64,000 bases of DNA from Liolophura sinensis (taxonomy: Eukaryota; Mollusca; Polyplacophora; Chitonida; Chitonidae): NCBI RefSeq assembly GCF_032854445.1, contig NC_088300.1, positions 60,240,984-60,304,983 of the forward strand, read 5' to 3'. Positions within the stretch are counted from its first letter, which is position 1. Each line of letters starts with the position of its first letter. The notes beneath the pieces are model-generated. The model was given only the letters and a program-made list of their open reading frames with translations. It ran no database searches and was not told where the DNA came from. Below are positions 1-18,689 of this stretch, piece after piece. Position numbers and translations under genes: made by a program.

Positions 1-257
1 CATCGTCTTTGGGTATGACAAGTATCGTCAAAAGTATATGCTGCACTTTAAATCTCGTAAAAGTCGTGAGTTTTAGCCGAGGGTTAATGGAGATTATGAG
101 AATTCCAATGGTTCCTGATTTGCCAAGCGGATGCGATTCTTTTTGGTTCAGACCACCTGCAAAACACCATCGGGCTGTGCGCGTATTCGGATATCACTGT
201 ATTAGAATATTGTATGCTAATATTAGACCATTCTCTTTCGAAGATGTGGTTGGTCCA

Positions 258-478
258 GAAAAGGGCCATTGGGATAGGTAGGTTAGCCTGGACTGGGCTG
301 GGCTGGGCTGATCTCGGTTAGGCTGGTTGGAGAAAAGGGCAATTGGGATAGGTAGGTTGGCCTGGACTGGGATGGGCTGGGCTGATCTCGGTTAGGCTGG
401 TTGGAGAAAAGGGCCATTGGGATAGGTAGGTTAGCCTGGACTGGGCTGGGCTGGGCTGATCTCGGTTAGGCTAATTGG
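258..478. repeat. 74-bp tandem repeat, three copies
   Basis: Three head-to-tail units begin at 258, 332 and 406, each opening with gaaaagggc and carrying runs of the pentamer gggct. The second unit has a few substitutions and the third ends in a diverged form near 478. The array lies just past the C-terminal end of the broken DNA polymerase (which reads on the minus strand), so it may be part of the same element or of its flank. No coding role is visible. Confidence 0.85.
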
Positions 479-731
479 TTTGGGGTGTTTTTAGATGTCC
501 ATTTAAGAGTTGCTCACACCGTCCTCCAGAACCAGTGGTAGTGATATCGTCGTATTGATCTCGTTAGGGTAGCCATCGATTATGCTCAGCTTCGTAGGCC
601 TCTCGCAGTTCCGCTTGACAAGGGATTCCCAGTTCGGGTCTGACTACGCCATGTAAGCCGAGTCAGTGTCCAACTCGCAATACTGCCATTCGGCTTGGTC
701 AAAGTAATTGTCCACAAAATCGTAATAAAAC

Positions 732-932
732 CCCAGCTTGCGGAGCTTAGCGTATGCCAGACCATGAACCCGATTTGCAAGAGCTTATTGTACCGAACAG
801 TTTTCTTGCTGCAGGTGATTATCGGGCACGTCGATAATACCCAGCTTGCGGAGCTTAGCGTATGCCAGACCATGAACCCGATTTGCAAGAGCACATTGTA
901 CCGAACAGTTTTCTTGCTGCAGGTGACCTAGT
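732..932. repeat. 108-bp-period direct duplication inside the polymerase remnant
   Basis: A segment starting cccagcttgcggagcttagc at 732 recurs at 840 with only a few differences over roughly 93 bases; the copies diverge after about 824 and 932. The period of 108 is a multiple of three, so on the minus strand the same residues (a QIGFMVW-type segment just N-terminal of motif C) are repeated without changing frame. Confidence 0.85.
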
Positions 933-2287
933 AGATACCCTCATCGATTTCTTCAATCTCACGGCACAGGGAGAAATTGAGCAAGGCTCATGCCTTTTAC
1001 AACGTGCACACTTTAACATTCATGTGGCGATCTTGGTGCGTGATCGTTTTGGTGTACCCTGAATTCCCCAGCAACTTCATGGTTTCTCCGATCAAGGCTT
1101 TGGTAGGGCACTCGTTACCTTGTCGATGAGCTCGGGTCACGTGTTGGGCGAAGTCACGGAAGAAGGCTTTCGGTGTATACTGATACACCTGGGTGACGCC
1201 GTCCATGGATCAGGTGCAGCTGTAGCAACGGTGATGACGCTCATGATATGGCTGGCCTCGGTCAACGCTGCCATGGTAGGTCCGATGTCGGCGAAGGTCA
1301 GGTGCATGTTTTTAAAATTGGGAGGGCCTTTGGCGAACGTGGGTTTCAACGACTCTGGCGTGTGGATGTCGCGCTCCACGAACCCATTGAGCTGACCCTC
1401 CATCACCGCCTTCAACTGTTGCTTCTGGGGTCAACAGGAGGAATGTTTTGGGTGGTGCTGCTGGAGAAACGCCTGAAGACGGGCGTGGGTTGGCTTCAAA
1501 TGTGGGAAGTTGCACTCCCACATCTCCACCATGTCGTATCCCAAGTGCTCAAAGTAGGCCCGGTGCTCGTTGGTCTCGTTCTGAAGATCTTCCGGGTCTA
1601 CGCCTCGCTTGGCTTTATAGCGCTGAGCTGCTTGTCGCACAAATTGAATATGAGGGTGGTGGGAAAACGTCCTGTGGTGCGTTGGAGGATCTGTGCGCTC
1701 AACACATCGTGTTCAATTACCCGTTGGCACACCTAAATGTTCTCTTGAACTACTGTCAAAGTCTAGTTCACTCATGGGAACTCCGCGGAAATACCGGGCA
1801 TCTAACCTCTAATAGGTTTGTAAATACCCCATGTGTTTCAGATCGCAATATCTGGGGTGGGCGTTGTCCAGGTGATAGGCCAAGCACCGGAATAAAGCAC
1901 AAGTGATCGTTGCAAGCCCCGCGATTACCACTCTTCATGTTGTGGAGGCTCCTGTTGTGCTCACACAGTCGGGGAGCTGCACTGGCGCTCCCGTATGCGC
2001 GGTATGGGATTTGTGGACAAAGGACGTGACGTTGGTGCCCACGATCCATTAGCTGTTGGAAAGTTGTCGACGTGACGATTCCAGGGGTCCTTCATAATGC
2101 CCCAGTACCAGCTTGCACTCACGTTGAGACAGGCTTGCGTGTAGCAGAAGACCTCCGCTGAGGAGGGGCGTGGCGTGCTTACTGACAGCGCTCCATAGTT
2201 CCCCAGCCGATCAGAATGGTGGTATGCTACGTTGAAACCGGTTTGGGCTGGTACTTTCCTGAAACATAGCACAATCCTTCGGACTGG

Positions 2288-2297
2288 CATAAATAGG
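2288..2297 (+). promoter_or_regulatory. TATA-like box upstream of the 2330 ORF
   Basis: The sequence cataaatagg lies about 33-42 bases before the ATG at 2330. If it acts as a TATA box, transcription would start only about 10 bases before the ATG, giving a very short leader. Position and match are seen; function is inferred. Confidence 0.4.
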
Positions 2298-2329
2298 TTA
2301 AAAGCTCGCGCACACACCATTCCTCCATC

Positions 2330-2815
2330 ATGTCGTTCCACCGACCAGTGATGCATACCGGCCTTATACGTGGAGTGCGGACAAGGGTTAGGCGAAATTT
2401 ATTCCGTACCGCAAACCACAGAAGAGCAATACCTAGTGAAGATGGCAGCCATCGGAATGATGGGGAAAATCTAATGAGGGAAGCCGTCTGGGGAGTACCG
2501 AGGGAAGAAAATACTCTCTATAACGACAATGGAGAGCCAGACGAATGGATCGTCGACGAAGAACCAGGACAGAGGACTACGAGGAGCGTGGAAGACATCC
2601 TAGATGAGTTAGTTCACTCGTTGCTGATTACATCACCACCAAGACCACATGAGGTTTATGCGGGTGACTCCACGGTGCGGGTGCACTCCACGTCCTCGGA
2701 TGCAGGTCTTGCACCCCATTTAGGCCGGCCGGTACATCTGGCCGCGTGCCACAACACTGTTGCTACGACAACAGAGACGCTTCCAGAACATCACACACCT
2801 TCTAGAACACCATGA
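2330..2815 (+). CDS. hypothetical intronless protein, 161 residues
   Basis: An uninterrupted ORF runs from ATG at 2330 to TGA at 2813-2815, preceded by a TATA-like element. I do not recognise the product. The first 30 residues are arginine- and histidine-rich (for example TRVRRNLFR). The middle is acidic with an amphipathic-looking stretch (TRSVEDILDELVHSLL near residues 84-100). The C-terminus is rich in threonine, histidine and proline. No signal peptide, membrane segment or metal-binding motif is evident. It starts about 30 bases from the N-terminal end of the broken minus-strand polymerase and reads away from it, so it may be an accessory gene of the same element; a chance ORF in CpG-rich DNA is also possible. 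A minus-strand ORF overlaps its first bases but that belongs to the polymerase remnant. Confidence 0.35.
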   Translation: MSFHRPVMHTGLIRGVRTRVRRNLFRTANHRRAIPSEDGSHRNDGENLMREAVWGVPREENTLYNDNGEPDEWIVDEEPGQRTTRSVEDILDELVHSLLITSPPRPHEVYAGDSTVRVHSTSSDAGLAPHLGRPVHLAACHNTVATTTETLPEHHTPSRTP

Positions 2816-4509
2816 CGTCATACCGCGTCCTATGACGAAATTGCGCGCGCACGACCCTCTCCACTAATCACAGCGCCCCATTTACGCACCTTTCGCCTCC
2901 TCCTCCCCCGCCCTTACGCACCTTCCTCCTCCTCACCCAACCATAAGAATAACCCTGAATTTACTCACCCACATCACCCACCAATAAGAACAGCTCAGGG
3001 GTGGCGAAATGGACTTAATACACTCCTGTCATTGCACCTCACTGGCGCGAGTGTTAGCGCAGTGTTCTTGAGCACGGCGATAAGTATTATTGAATTAATC
3101 GATCAATGTTGCTGTCTCAATGACCTCATAACAACTAATTATAGTTTATTTGCCTGTAAATTTAAAAGATGCCGTATTACAACGGTGACGGGTGAGCGTT
3201 TGCCAGACACCACACTAACACGCTTCATTTATGCTTGTTATAAGAAGGGTATAGAAATAAAATGGCGCATGAAATGAACAATATCAAACGACCGATAAAA
3301 TGTCCATAAAAATTTACTTCGTTAATCACATCATTATGTACATCTTAAATTTATTAAAATATTACAACTTCTCAAGATTACTGAAACACATATACATTGG
3401 AAGAACCTGTAGAATATCGGTAAAAATGATCAATATCTGTGTAACAGTTATAGCATATTACAAGATCATTACATATTACAGCATAATAGTCTAAGGGCTT
3501 GTAATGTTCATACTGACTCACAGCTCTGGTCAAGTATTTCAAATGTAATTTCTGAGACAATACAACTGGCTGTGCAAGTATACTGATTACCTGAGAGAGT
3601 GATTACTTACATCTGTATCATGCGTTCAAACATGGATACGGCATTACGCTGAGTACACATACGCCAATGCAAGGATAACATTATCTCGGATATATAATGT
3701 AAGTAATGTTCGAGACCATTTTGTGGTAAAATGATTAACTTATTTTTCAATCTTTAAGGATGTCTATGGGTTCATAACGAAAGTTTTAGACCAGAAATGG
3801 TATTTCTCAACAGCGTATAGAGCTATAATATATTCTATAATTCTACAATTATGAGTATGATGATTTGTAAGCACTATTAATACAATGAATGTAACAATAG
3901 ACAAGTCATCAGTAGATGGCGAATCCAAGCAATTCCGTCAAAATCGTTCACATGGGATATATCTGTGTCCTATATGCCAGTATGGAGGAATCCATATTAT
4001 ACCCCATGATGCCACATATCCTCTAGCAGTGCATGCCGCTATATACTATCTACTCAAGATGAATGTTGTATTTGTAGTCTCCAAGGCCCGGTTGTTCAAA
4101 ACTGATTTAAAACTTAATACAACATTTTACTTTAAGACAAGTCTTCAATTTTGTACTTAGCCTAAACAAATTTGTAACATTATATTAAATATGAGCTAAA
4201 GTATGAAAAAAAATTAAATATAAAATATGACTTAATACCAGTATTAGCTAATATACTTTCGAACAAATGAGTCCAAAGGTTTACAAGGGAATGAAATGAT
4301 TACAGACAGACGGAGGGATAGGAGTGACATGATCGATATATAAAGCTGGTGCTGAAAATATGTGGCTTACGGTTCTGAATACCAGCTGTAAAAAGTATTC
4401 AACTTGGCGTCAAGAATGCCTTTAGGAGCCCTGAGTCCTGAATAAGGTTGGTTGAGGGCATGACATATATCAGTAGTATATCGGTCAATCTGATCTTGAA
4501 ACCACACTA
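2816..4509. other. intergenic, change from GC-rich to AT-rich sequence
   Basis: Immediately after the hypothetical ORF are a TGACGTCA palindrome (2811-2818) and a C-rich pyrimidine stretch (about 2845-2960). Near 3000-3100 the sequence turns AT-rich and stays so to the last exon of the P450 gene. Short ORFs here (for example 3885-4160 on the plus strand) have no recognisable motifs. I see no gene. Confidence 0.5.
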
Positions 4510-13393
<8,884 letters not shown>

Positions 13394-16139
13394 GTTTAGA
13401 CGGGTAGAACGACTTTTGGAAGTAGTGCTCACGTGTATCACGTCCTTTCACTTACTATCAACGGTTACGTGAGTATGGAGAGGCCAAACACTGTTGCAAT
13501 GTCATTACAAGGTGCTATTCAAATCGAGCGTCTGCGCGGTGGCTAACACGTCAATAACTAGGTCGATTTGTCCGTTCGGTTCCCCTCGGCAGTGTTCGGA
13601 CATTGCTAAGTTAACTGTACCACCATTTTGTTTTTTATTTCTGTAGTGAAGAAGAGAAATAAAGAGGTCGGGCTCGCCATATTTCGAAGAAGAGTTAGGT
13701 CCCTTACTATAAATCGCATGTAATGCAGTAGACACATAAAATCAAACCAGTAGAGGGTCACATGACATGAATATTCATAAGCATTCCTGGGCGTCATAAA
13801 AAAGGCTGACTTTCCCTTAACTCTAAGGGAATACTTTCACAGCGTGCGGCGTAACAGAAACTGTGTAAACAACAGCGACGACAGAACTACGTAGGCCCTA
13901 CAGGTGTGTAAATTGCTTTGATTACCGAGCTGATATTTCAACTCCCGTCTTCATTTGGCACGGCCACATTTCCAGGATGCCATTGTCGCTTGCTAACAAA
14001 CGGTAGCTATCCATTTGCAGTCAGCATACGGCCAGCATGAAAGGATGAAATTTGCTTAGCAGAGTCAATGATAAACAGCATCCATGTACCGGTACATCAA
14101 ATCCGTTATATTGAAATATTAATAATATTAGGAGAAACCAAGCGGAAAAATTAAAATGATATGAAAGACACTCCATGAAATACAGCTAACACCAAATTTA
14201 AAAAACAATTTCCGATGAATAAACACTATTTAACCGTATAGGTGAGGAGACTTTTGAAAATGTGGCCACGGGGGAGATTATGAGATCTACATGTTGCATT
14301 CACATAGAGCTGTAGCAATAATCTAATTGTCTTTGTTGCCTGAAAATGAGAAAGCAGAAAACATGACTTAATTGGTTTATTGCATTTCACAGTTCATATA
14401 CTGTACCTGTCAAAAGAAAAAAATGTACATGACAAGAGAAAATATGGCACCGTTGACACTGTTTTATCTTTACAGGTATCCAAATTTAGCAATCAAAGTA
14501 TCTATAATTCTATCAATCCTGTGTAACAGAAGGATGGAAATTGTTAATTTTTCAGAAAATGTAACAATTAATTTCACTTTGTCGGTATATTTAAAGTGTT
14601 ACATATCATATTTAAATGTAACAAATTGTATTTGTGCATACTACCCTGTTTGTTGTTTATATCATAGGAAACATACTATAATATGGCTATAGAAAGAAAA
14701 AAAAAATAAAAATTACCAAACGTGAATTTCCAGATTATTGTTTTGATGAAAGACAAGCAATTGTCCGATTTCTATACATATATAGACTATACATGTACTT
14801 ATAGGTTATAAAGCCTTTAAATACCACTTAGTTTGGTAAAGCATCCATCTTCTGTATATGGGATATGGGGGGGGGGGTCCGTTGCTGAGCTGGGGGGGGG
14901 GGGGTCTGTTGCTGAGCTGTTTTCATGTCCAGCTCGTACTGGCTTTGTCTTTCGCCAGAGTGGGAACATCTGTCAGCAACTTGCAGACAGTTGTGGGTTT
15001 CCCCCAGGCTCAGCCCGTTTTCCTCCAACCATAATGTTGGCCGCCGAAATGTAAGTGAAATATTCTTAAGTACGGCGTAAAACACCAATCAAATAAATAA
15101 TAAAATTCTGTATATAGAAATATATGCTTGTTTTCATAAATCTGTTATAGCTGAAAATACAGAAATATACCTTGAAATAAATTATTGTCTTTGAAAAAAT
15201 ATCATTTGTTCCTGTACAAAATAAATTCTATAAATGTTCTTTCAGATATATGTGTTGAAGCGGTTAATATTCACTTATCACTTAGACCTAATTGGAAATT
15301 ATGACATAGCTTTCACTTGACATCACTGGCAACAAAGGCAAATTCTACTACGTCACCTCGGAAGCCCCTTTGAGAGCAACCCGCGCTAGCCATATGACGC
15401 TTGATTCGAAGCTAGCCGAGCTAGGCGGACGTGTGTAAAGAATCGTTCTATTCCATGCCGCATGGACAGAGAATAATTTTGTACAATCTGAAAGCTCTTG
15501 TTAGATTATTAGGAATCATCTTAGGAATCACCTACGCCTATTGATTCTTAGATTGCAGCTGAACAGGATATAAATCTGGGTTAAAACAACCTGCGACCAA
15601 AGTTATATAGGGCCTAGCTAGTTGTGCTGACTGGCGGTCGCTGATGTTTTTTGTTCTACGTAAATATGAGCTCTGTAGGCTTACATAGCATGGATGGCCA
15701 GAGCACGACGATCACTTTAGATGCTGATACAGCGTTAGGTGATTCGTTACATATTGGCGTTCAGGAAACTCTGAACACAAGTGAAGTTGGCCTAGACGCT
15801 GGGGATCTTAAAATGAAAAACTCGACAGCCTATGTGAAAACATGGCGTCGATACAGCAGATACTCATTCTGAAATAGAAATGTACCTACTGCCTCTGCTG
15901 GGATTACATCTCCATACTTTTACAACGGCGACGTGAAAAGCGGGGCTCGTGCATTGCGTCAGCTGATCTGAGATGACTAATTTCGTACCGAACTGTTGAG
16001 CATTGCGCTATTTACAGCCGTTTGAGGGTGTTTTTATCATCTCCGTCCGTTCTCAAGCTGAACCATAGCAATTTTAAATATATTTACACCCCACTTGTTT
16101 TTGCATATCAGAATTCAGAGGGGATGCAACAACTATTAC
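13394..16139. other. intergenic region upstream of the P450 gene
   Basis: This holds the presumed promoter side of the P450 gene and a SINE 3' part at 14918-15108 with two poly(G) tracts just before it (about 14866-14901). A 73-codon plus-strand ORF at 15651-15872 has no recognised domain. No exon with convincing splice signals was found. The stretch is AT-rich apart from the SINE. Confidence 0.5.
14918..15108 (+). mobile_element. SINE, 3' portion
   Basis: The conserved blocks tgtgggtttcccccaggctc and ataatgttggccgcc are followed by gtacggcgtaaaacaccaat and an aataaataa tail. The tRNA-like head is missing or replaced by poly(G)-interrupted sequence. Confidence 0.85.
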
Positions 16140-16497
16140 CGGCCCCGATAGCACTGTTGGTAGAGCGTCCCGCTTCGGGAGCGGTAGGTCAAGGGTCAAT
16201 CCTGGGTCGAGTCACAGCTAAGACTTAAAAAGAGGAAGTTGTAACTTCCTCGCTTGAAGTCCAGCATGAAGGGGACAGTGCAACGACTGGTTGACCCGTT
16301 TCAGTAAAATGGCTCGGGCGGGGCTGCTTACTTGCCTCGGTATAAGGCGTCTCAGTGAAGTAGCACTAGATAAAAGAGCGGTGAAATCTGTCCTGCAACA
16401 AGGAGGCACATTACATACTCTCTAAGGATTCCTTCGTCGTCATATGACGGAAAAATAGTTAAGTACGACGTTAAACCCCAAGCACTCACTCACTTTG
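16140..16497 (+). mobile_element. full-length tRNA-derived SINE with central domain
   Basis: The 5' end looks like a tRNA: an A-box region tagcactgttggtagagcg, then an arm ccgc-ttcggga-gcgg whose loop centre reads CGG (proline-type anticodon), then a B-box region aagggtcaatcctgg. A central domain of about 200 bases follows, and the element ends with gtcgtcatatgacg and acgttaaaccccaagcactc plus actcact repeats. The tail is shared with the fragment at 10661-10734, which proves it is a dispersed family. It is a SINE rather than a tRNA gene, because the acceptor stem does not close. Confidence 0.8.
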
Positions 16498-16939
16498 TAA
16501 CTGTACAAAAACGCCACCGCTTGGCTTGGCATACGCGATTACTTCTTCGAACTCTCTTTTCATGTTGTCTTTCGTGGGCGTCGCCATGTTGAATAACTCA
16601 ATATTCATAGTTAATACGTGAGTAAATAGTTCATTTTTATTTTGGATGTTTTTGATTAAGTCAGATACAGGTAGCCCGGGGTTCTTGATTTTTTACACCG
16701 TTGTTAGCGATTTAGTTTCAAGGAATATGAAAATACTTATTAATATATCTGATACTCCTCTGTTAACAATTATCCCCAAATTTGAGGTGAAATCACTTCG
16801 CTGATGGCGCCCATCTACACACGAGCCTTGTCTCGATACCGTAGGATCACGTAGAAAGGCGCGTGCTGTCGAAAGAGCAGACGCTTGGCCAGACGTGGGC
16901 AAAGATGTTGTAAACAGTTGATTTGAGACAGGACAAGAT

Positions 16940-17398
16940 ATTCTAAAAAAGTCCCATACTACTGGCTCAAAAAGAAAATTTCACGAAATTTCCAGTAACC
17001 CTAGCAGTGAATCTGATATTAATTAATCATCAGGCCACGTTGACGGAAATTTTGACGATTCCGAAATGCTATTACGAAAAACTCGGCTGGGAATCCTGTT
17101 AGAGGAAATTGAGAGCGGCTTTAACTCTGAAAACAAAATGGACCCACCAGTAATTTCTGATTTGGCTAAAATAATTGGAAAGAGCTGGTCAAATGATGCC
17201 AGTAACAAACTCTCTATCACAACCCTAACTGAGAAAATGAAAAAATACCTGAGGCCTGAAAAGTGTGCTCCTCTGTCTACCCTTCGTGTAAATGAAGAGA
17301 TCTGGCGAAAGACAGCTTTAGGCCCGCACGCGCACATGACATCCGCAGAAGGATGCGCAAGATGCATGAACAAGATGCTAGTGTGGCATCAGACATGA
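16940..17398 (+). pseudogene. DIRS gag-like fragment
   Basis: The open part from about 17066 contains VISDLAKIIGKSW, EKMKKYLRPEKC and RVNEEIWRK, a pattern I associate with gag-like proteins of DIRS elements in marine invertebrates. Coding-like sequence with a basic GSKRKFHE segment precedes it in a frame ended by TAA near 17025. The frame is lost after residue 85 or so and ends at 17398; coding-like codons continue in another frame to about 17460. Identification is from memory of the family. Confidence 0.6.
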
Positions 17399-17460
17399 CA
17401 CCCCCACTTAGTGTGGATAACACTAAAGTCAAAAAAAGTGTAAAAGATGCTCTGAATCAG

Positions 17461-17660
17461 CTATAGCTATATTTACGGACAAAATGTCGGAATATCATGG
17501 TAATGATAAAGGTGGAAAATTAAACGTAGAACTGGATGATATGATTAAGATGAAAAATAATGGGTTTGCTGGTCGAGTCGGACAACAAGCATACCAAGTA
17601 CTCTTACCCGAAATCTTGCGACAAGAAGAAAACCCCGTTCACACGGCTAAAATTTAAACC
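17461..17660 (+). other. coding-like stretch of unknown nature
   Basis: One frame stays open from about 17450 to the TAA near 17657, with a balanced charged composition (for example KLNVELDDMIKMKNN and GQQAYQVLLPEILRQ). It has no ATG at its upstream limit. It could be the end of the gag-like ORF in another frame, or part of a different element. I do not recognise it. Confidence 0.35.
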
Positions 17661-18336
17661 AAATCAGTTCTGAACTGGTTTAAAGAAGAAGAAAACATAA
17701 AAATGATTGCAAAAATCAAGAGCGTCAAAACTTATTTGCAACATGATCTTTGATATATTTTTTTTCAAGAGGAAAGGATATTGAAATATTATTCTATGGT
17801 GGGTATTTGGGACCAACTTTTGGTGTTTATCATTGTTGCATAATAATGTTCTAAATAAGAATGTGATGCTTGTCTAATAAATTTATTTGAATGTAAATTT
17901 GTTTGTTTGTAATCGAAACATATGCATTAACCTAAATTATGATATTTATGAACATATTAAAAATATAAATATTATCCAAATTGAGGTTTAATACATTTGT
18001 TAGATGAAAAGAACAAATTGTAGTGCAAAAATATTTTAAACCTGTGTTACATCCTCATTATGACATTATTAAACAGACTATAAATACCAGTCACGAGATT
18101 TGTAATATTAGAACATGGCTGTAAACGGGAATTCCGAGTCACGTGTTTGTCTGTCCCAGAACGTAATCCAGTTACCGTTCACACGGCACAGATAAACCCG
18201 CTCAAACCCTGAAACTGGCTTAAACGTCGCTAGCAGGGGTAAATAAACCGGATTAAATGCCCCACTTCGGGTGATGTCAAACTGGCTCAAAACCACTTCG
18301 CAAGTTAAACCAGCTTAGCTTTGCCCGTGTGAACGC
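17636..18336. mobile_element. candidate inverted-repeat (MITE or foldback) insertion
   Basis: Cgttcacacggc at 17636 is mirrored by gcccgtgtgaacgc at 18323-18336, and a second direct copy of the left motif sits at 18175-18187. Just inside the left end is a near-palindrome of the type tttaaacca / tggtttaaa (17656-17688). Related aaactggctt and gttaaaccagct motifs recur near the right end. The stretch lies between the gag-like and RT parts of the DIRS element. Whether it is one 700-bp element or two small ones (the right one about 160 bp) is open. Confidence 0.45.
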
Positions 18337-18689
18337 AGTACATGTCGTACGACAAGGGACAGGCTTTTTTCGGTAGAGGTTGACAAGGGAAGAAACGACC
18401 CTGGAAGGAGAGCAAGAAAGGTGGGGTGAAGAAAGGCTAGATAACCTAGCAGATCCGCTTACCTTTGATAATTCGAAGGTGATTCCAAAGCGTTCATTGA
18501 AAATGTGCTTCAACGTTGTAAATAAAATAAAACACGTTAAGGCAGGATTTTTACGTGAGTATTTTCACGCATTGTGACCTCTGACCGCAATGTTCGAGGA
18601 ATGATTTCGGGTCAACAGACTGGCAACAGAGGCCTTAATCAATGGTGATGAAATATTCAAAACTCTTAGCCAAAAGTGTCATGAAGGAA

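Larger units (their letters stand above)
530..2300 (-). pseudogene. broken protein-primed family B DNA polymerase (Polinton/Maverick-like)
   Basis: Read on the minus strand from about 2300 down to 530, successive frames match the protein-primed family B DNA polymerases of Polinton/Maverick-type elements. Visible landmarks in order are an N-terminal TNVTSFVHK-like segment (about 2040), a DHLCF / FRCLAYH segment split across frames (about 1890), the MWEC motif (about 1515), the VERDIHTPE segment (about 1370), the YTPKAFF segment (about 1170), the motif B type KLLGNSGY (1054-1077) and the motif C aspartates DTDS (659-670). A TAG at 644-646 follows motif C after four codons, and more coding-like sequence continues to about 540. 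The reading frame changes many times and several stops intervene, so no functional polymerase can be made. I describe the breaks and do not reconstruct the protein. The family call rests on remembered motif patterns and has not been searched. Integrase, packaging ATPase and capsid genes were not recognised nearby. Confidence 0.75.

Noticed and set aside
1120-1906. Plus-strand ORFs over the polymerase region
   Set aside because: They are shadows of minus-strand frames that match family B DNA polymerase.
13394-13441. Longer P450 N-terminus starting at 13441
   Set aside because: The codon there is GTG; the ATG at 13393 has a strong context and gives a normal CYP4 N-terminus.
15651-15872. 73-codon ORF as a gene
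   Set aside because: No recognised domain, no splice partners, and no neighbouring coding signal.
16140-16212. tRNA-Pro gene
   Set aside because: It has tRNA-like boxes and anticodon arm but no closed acceptor stem, and continues into a SINE body and tail.
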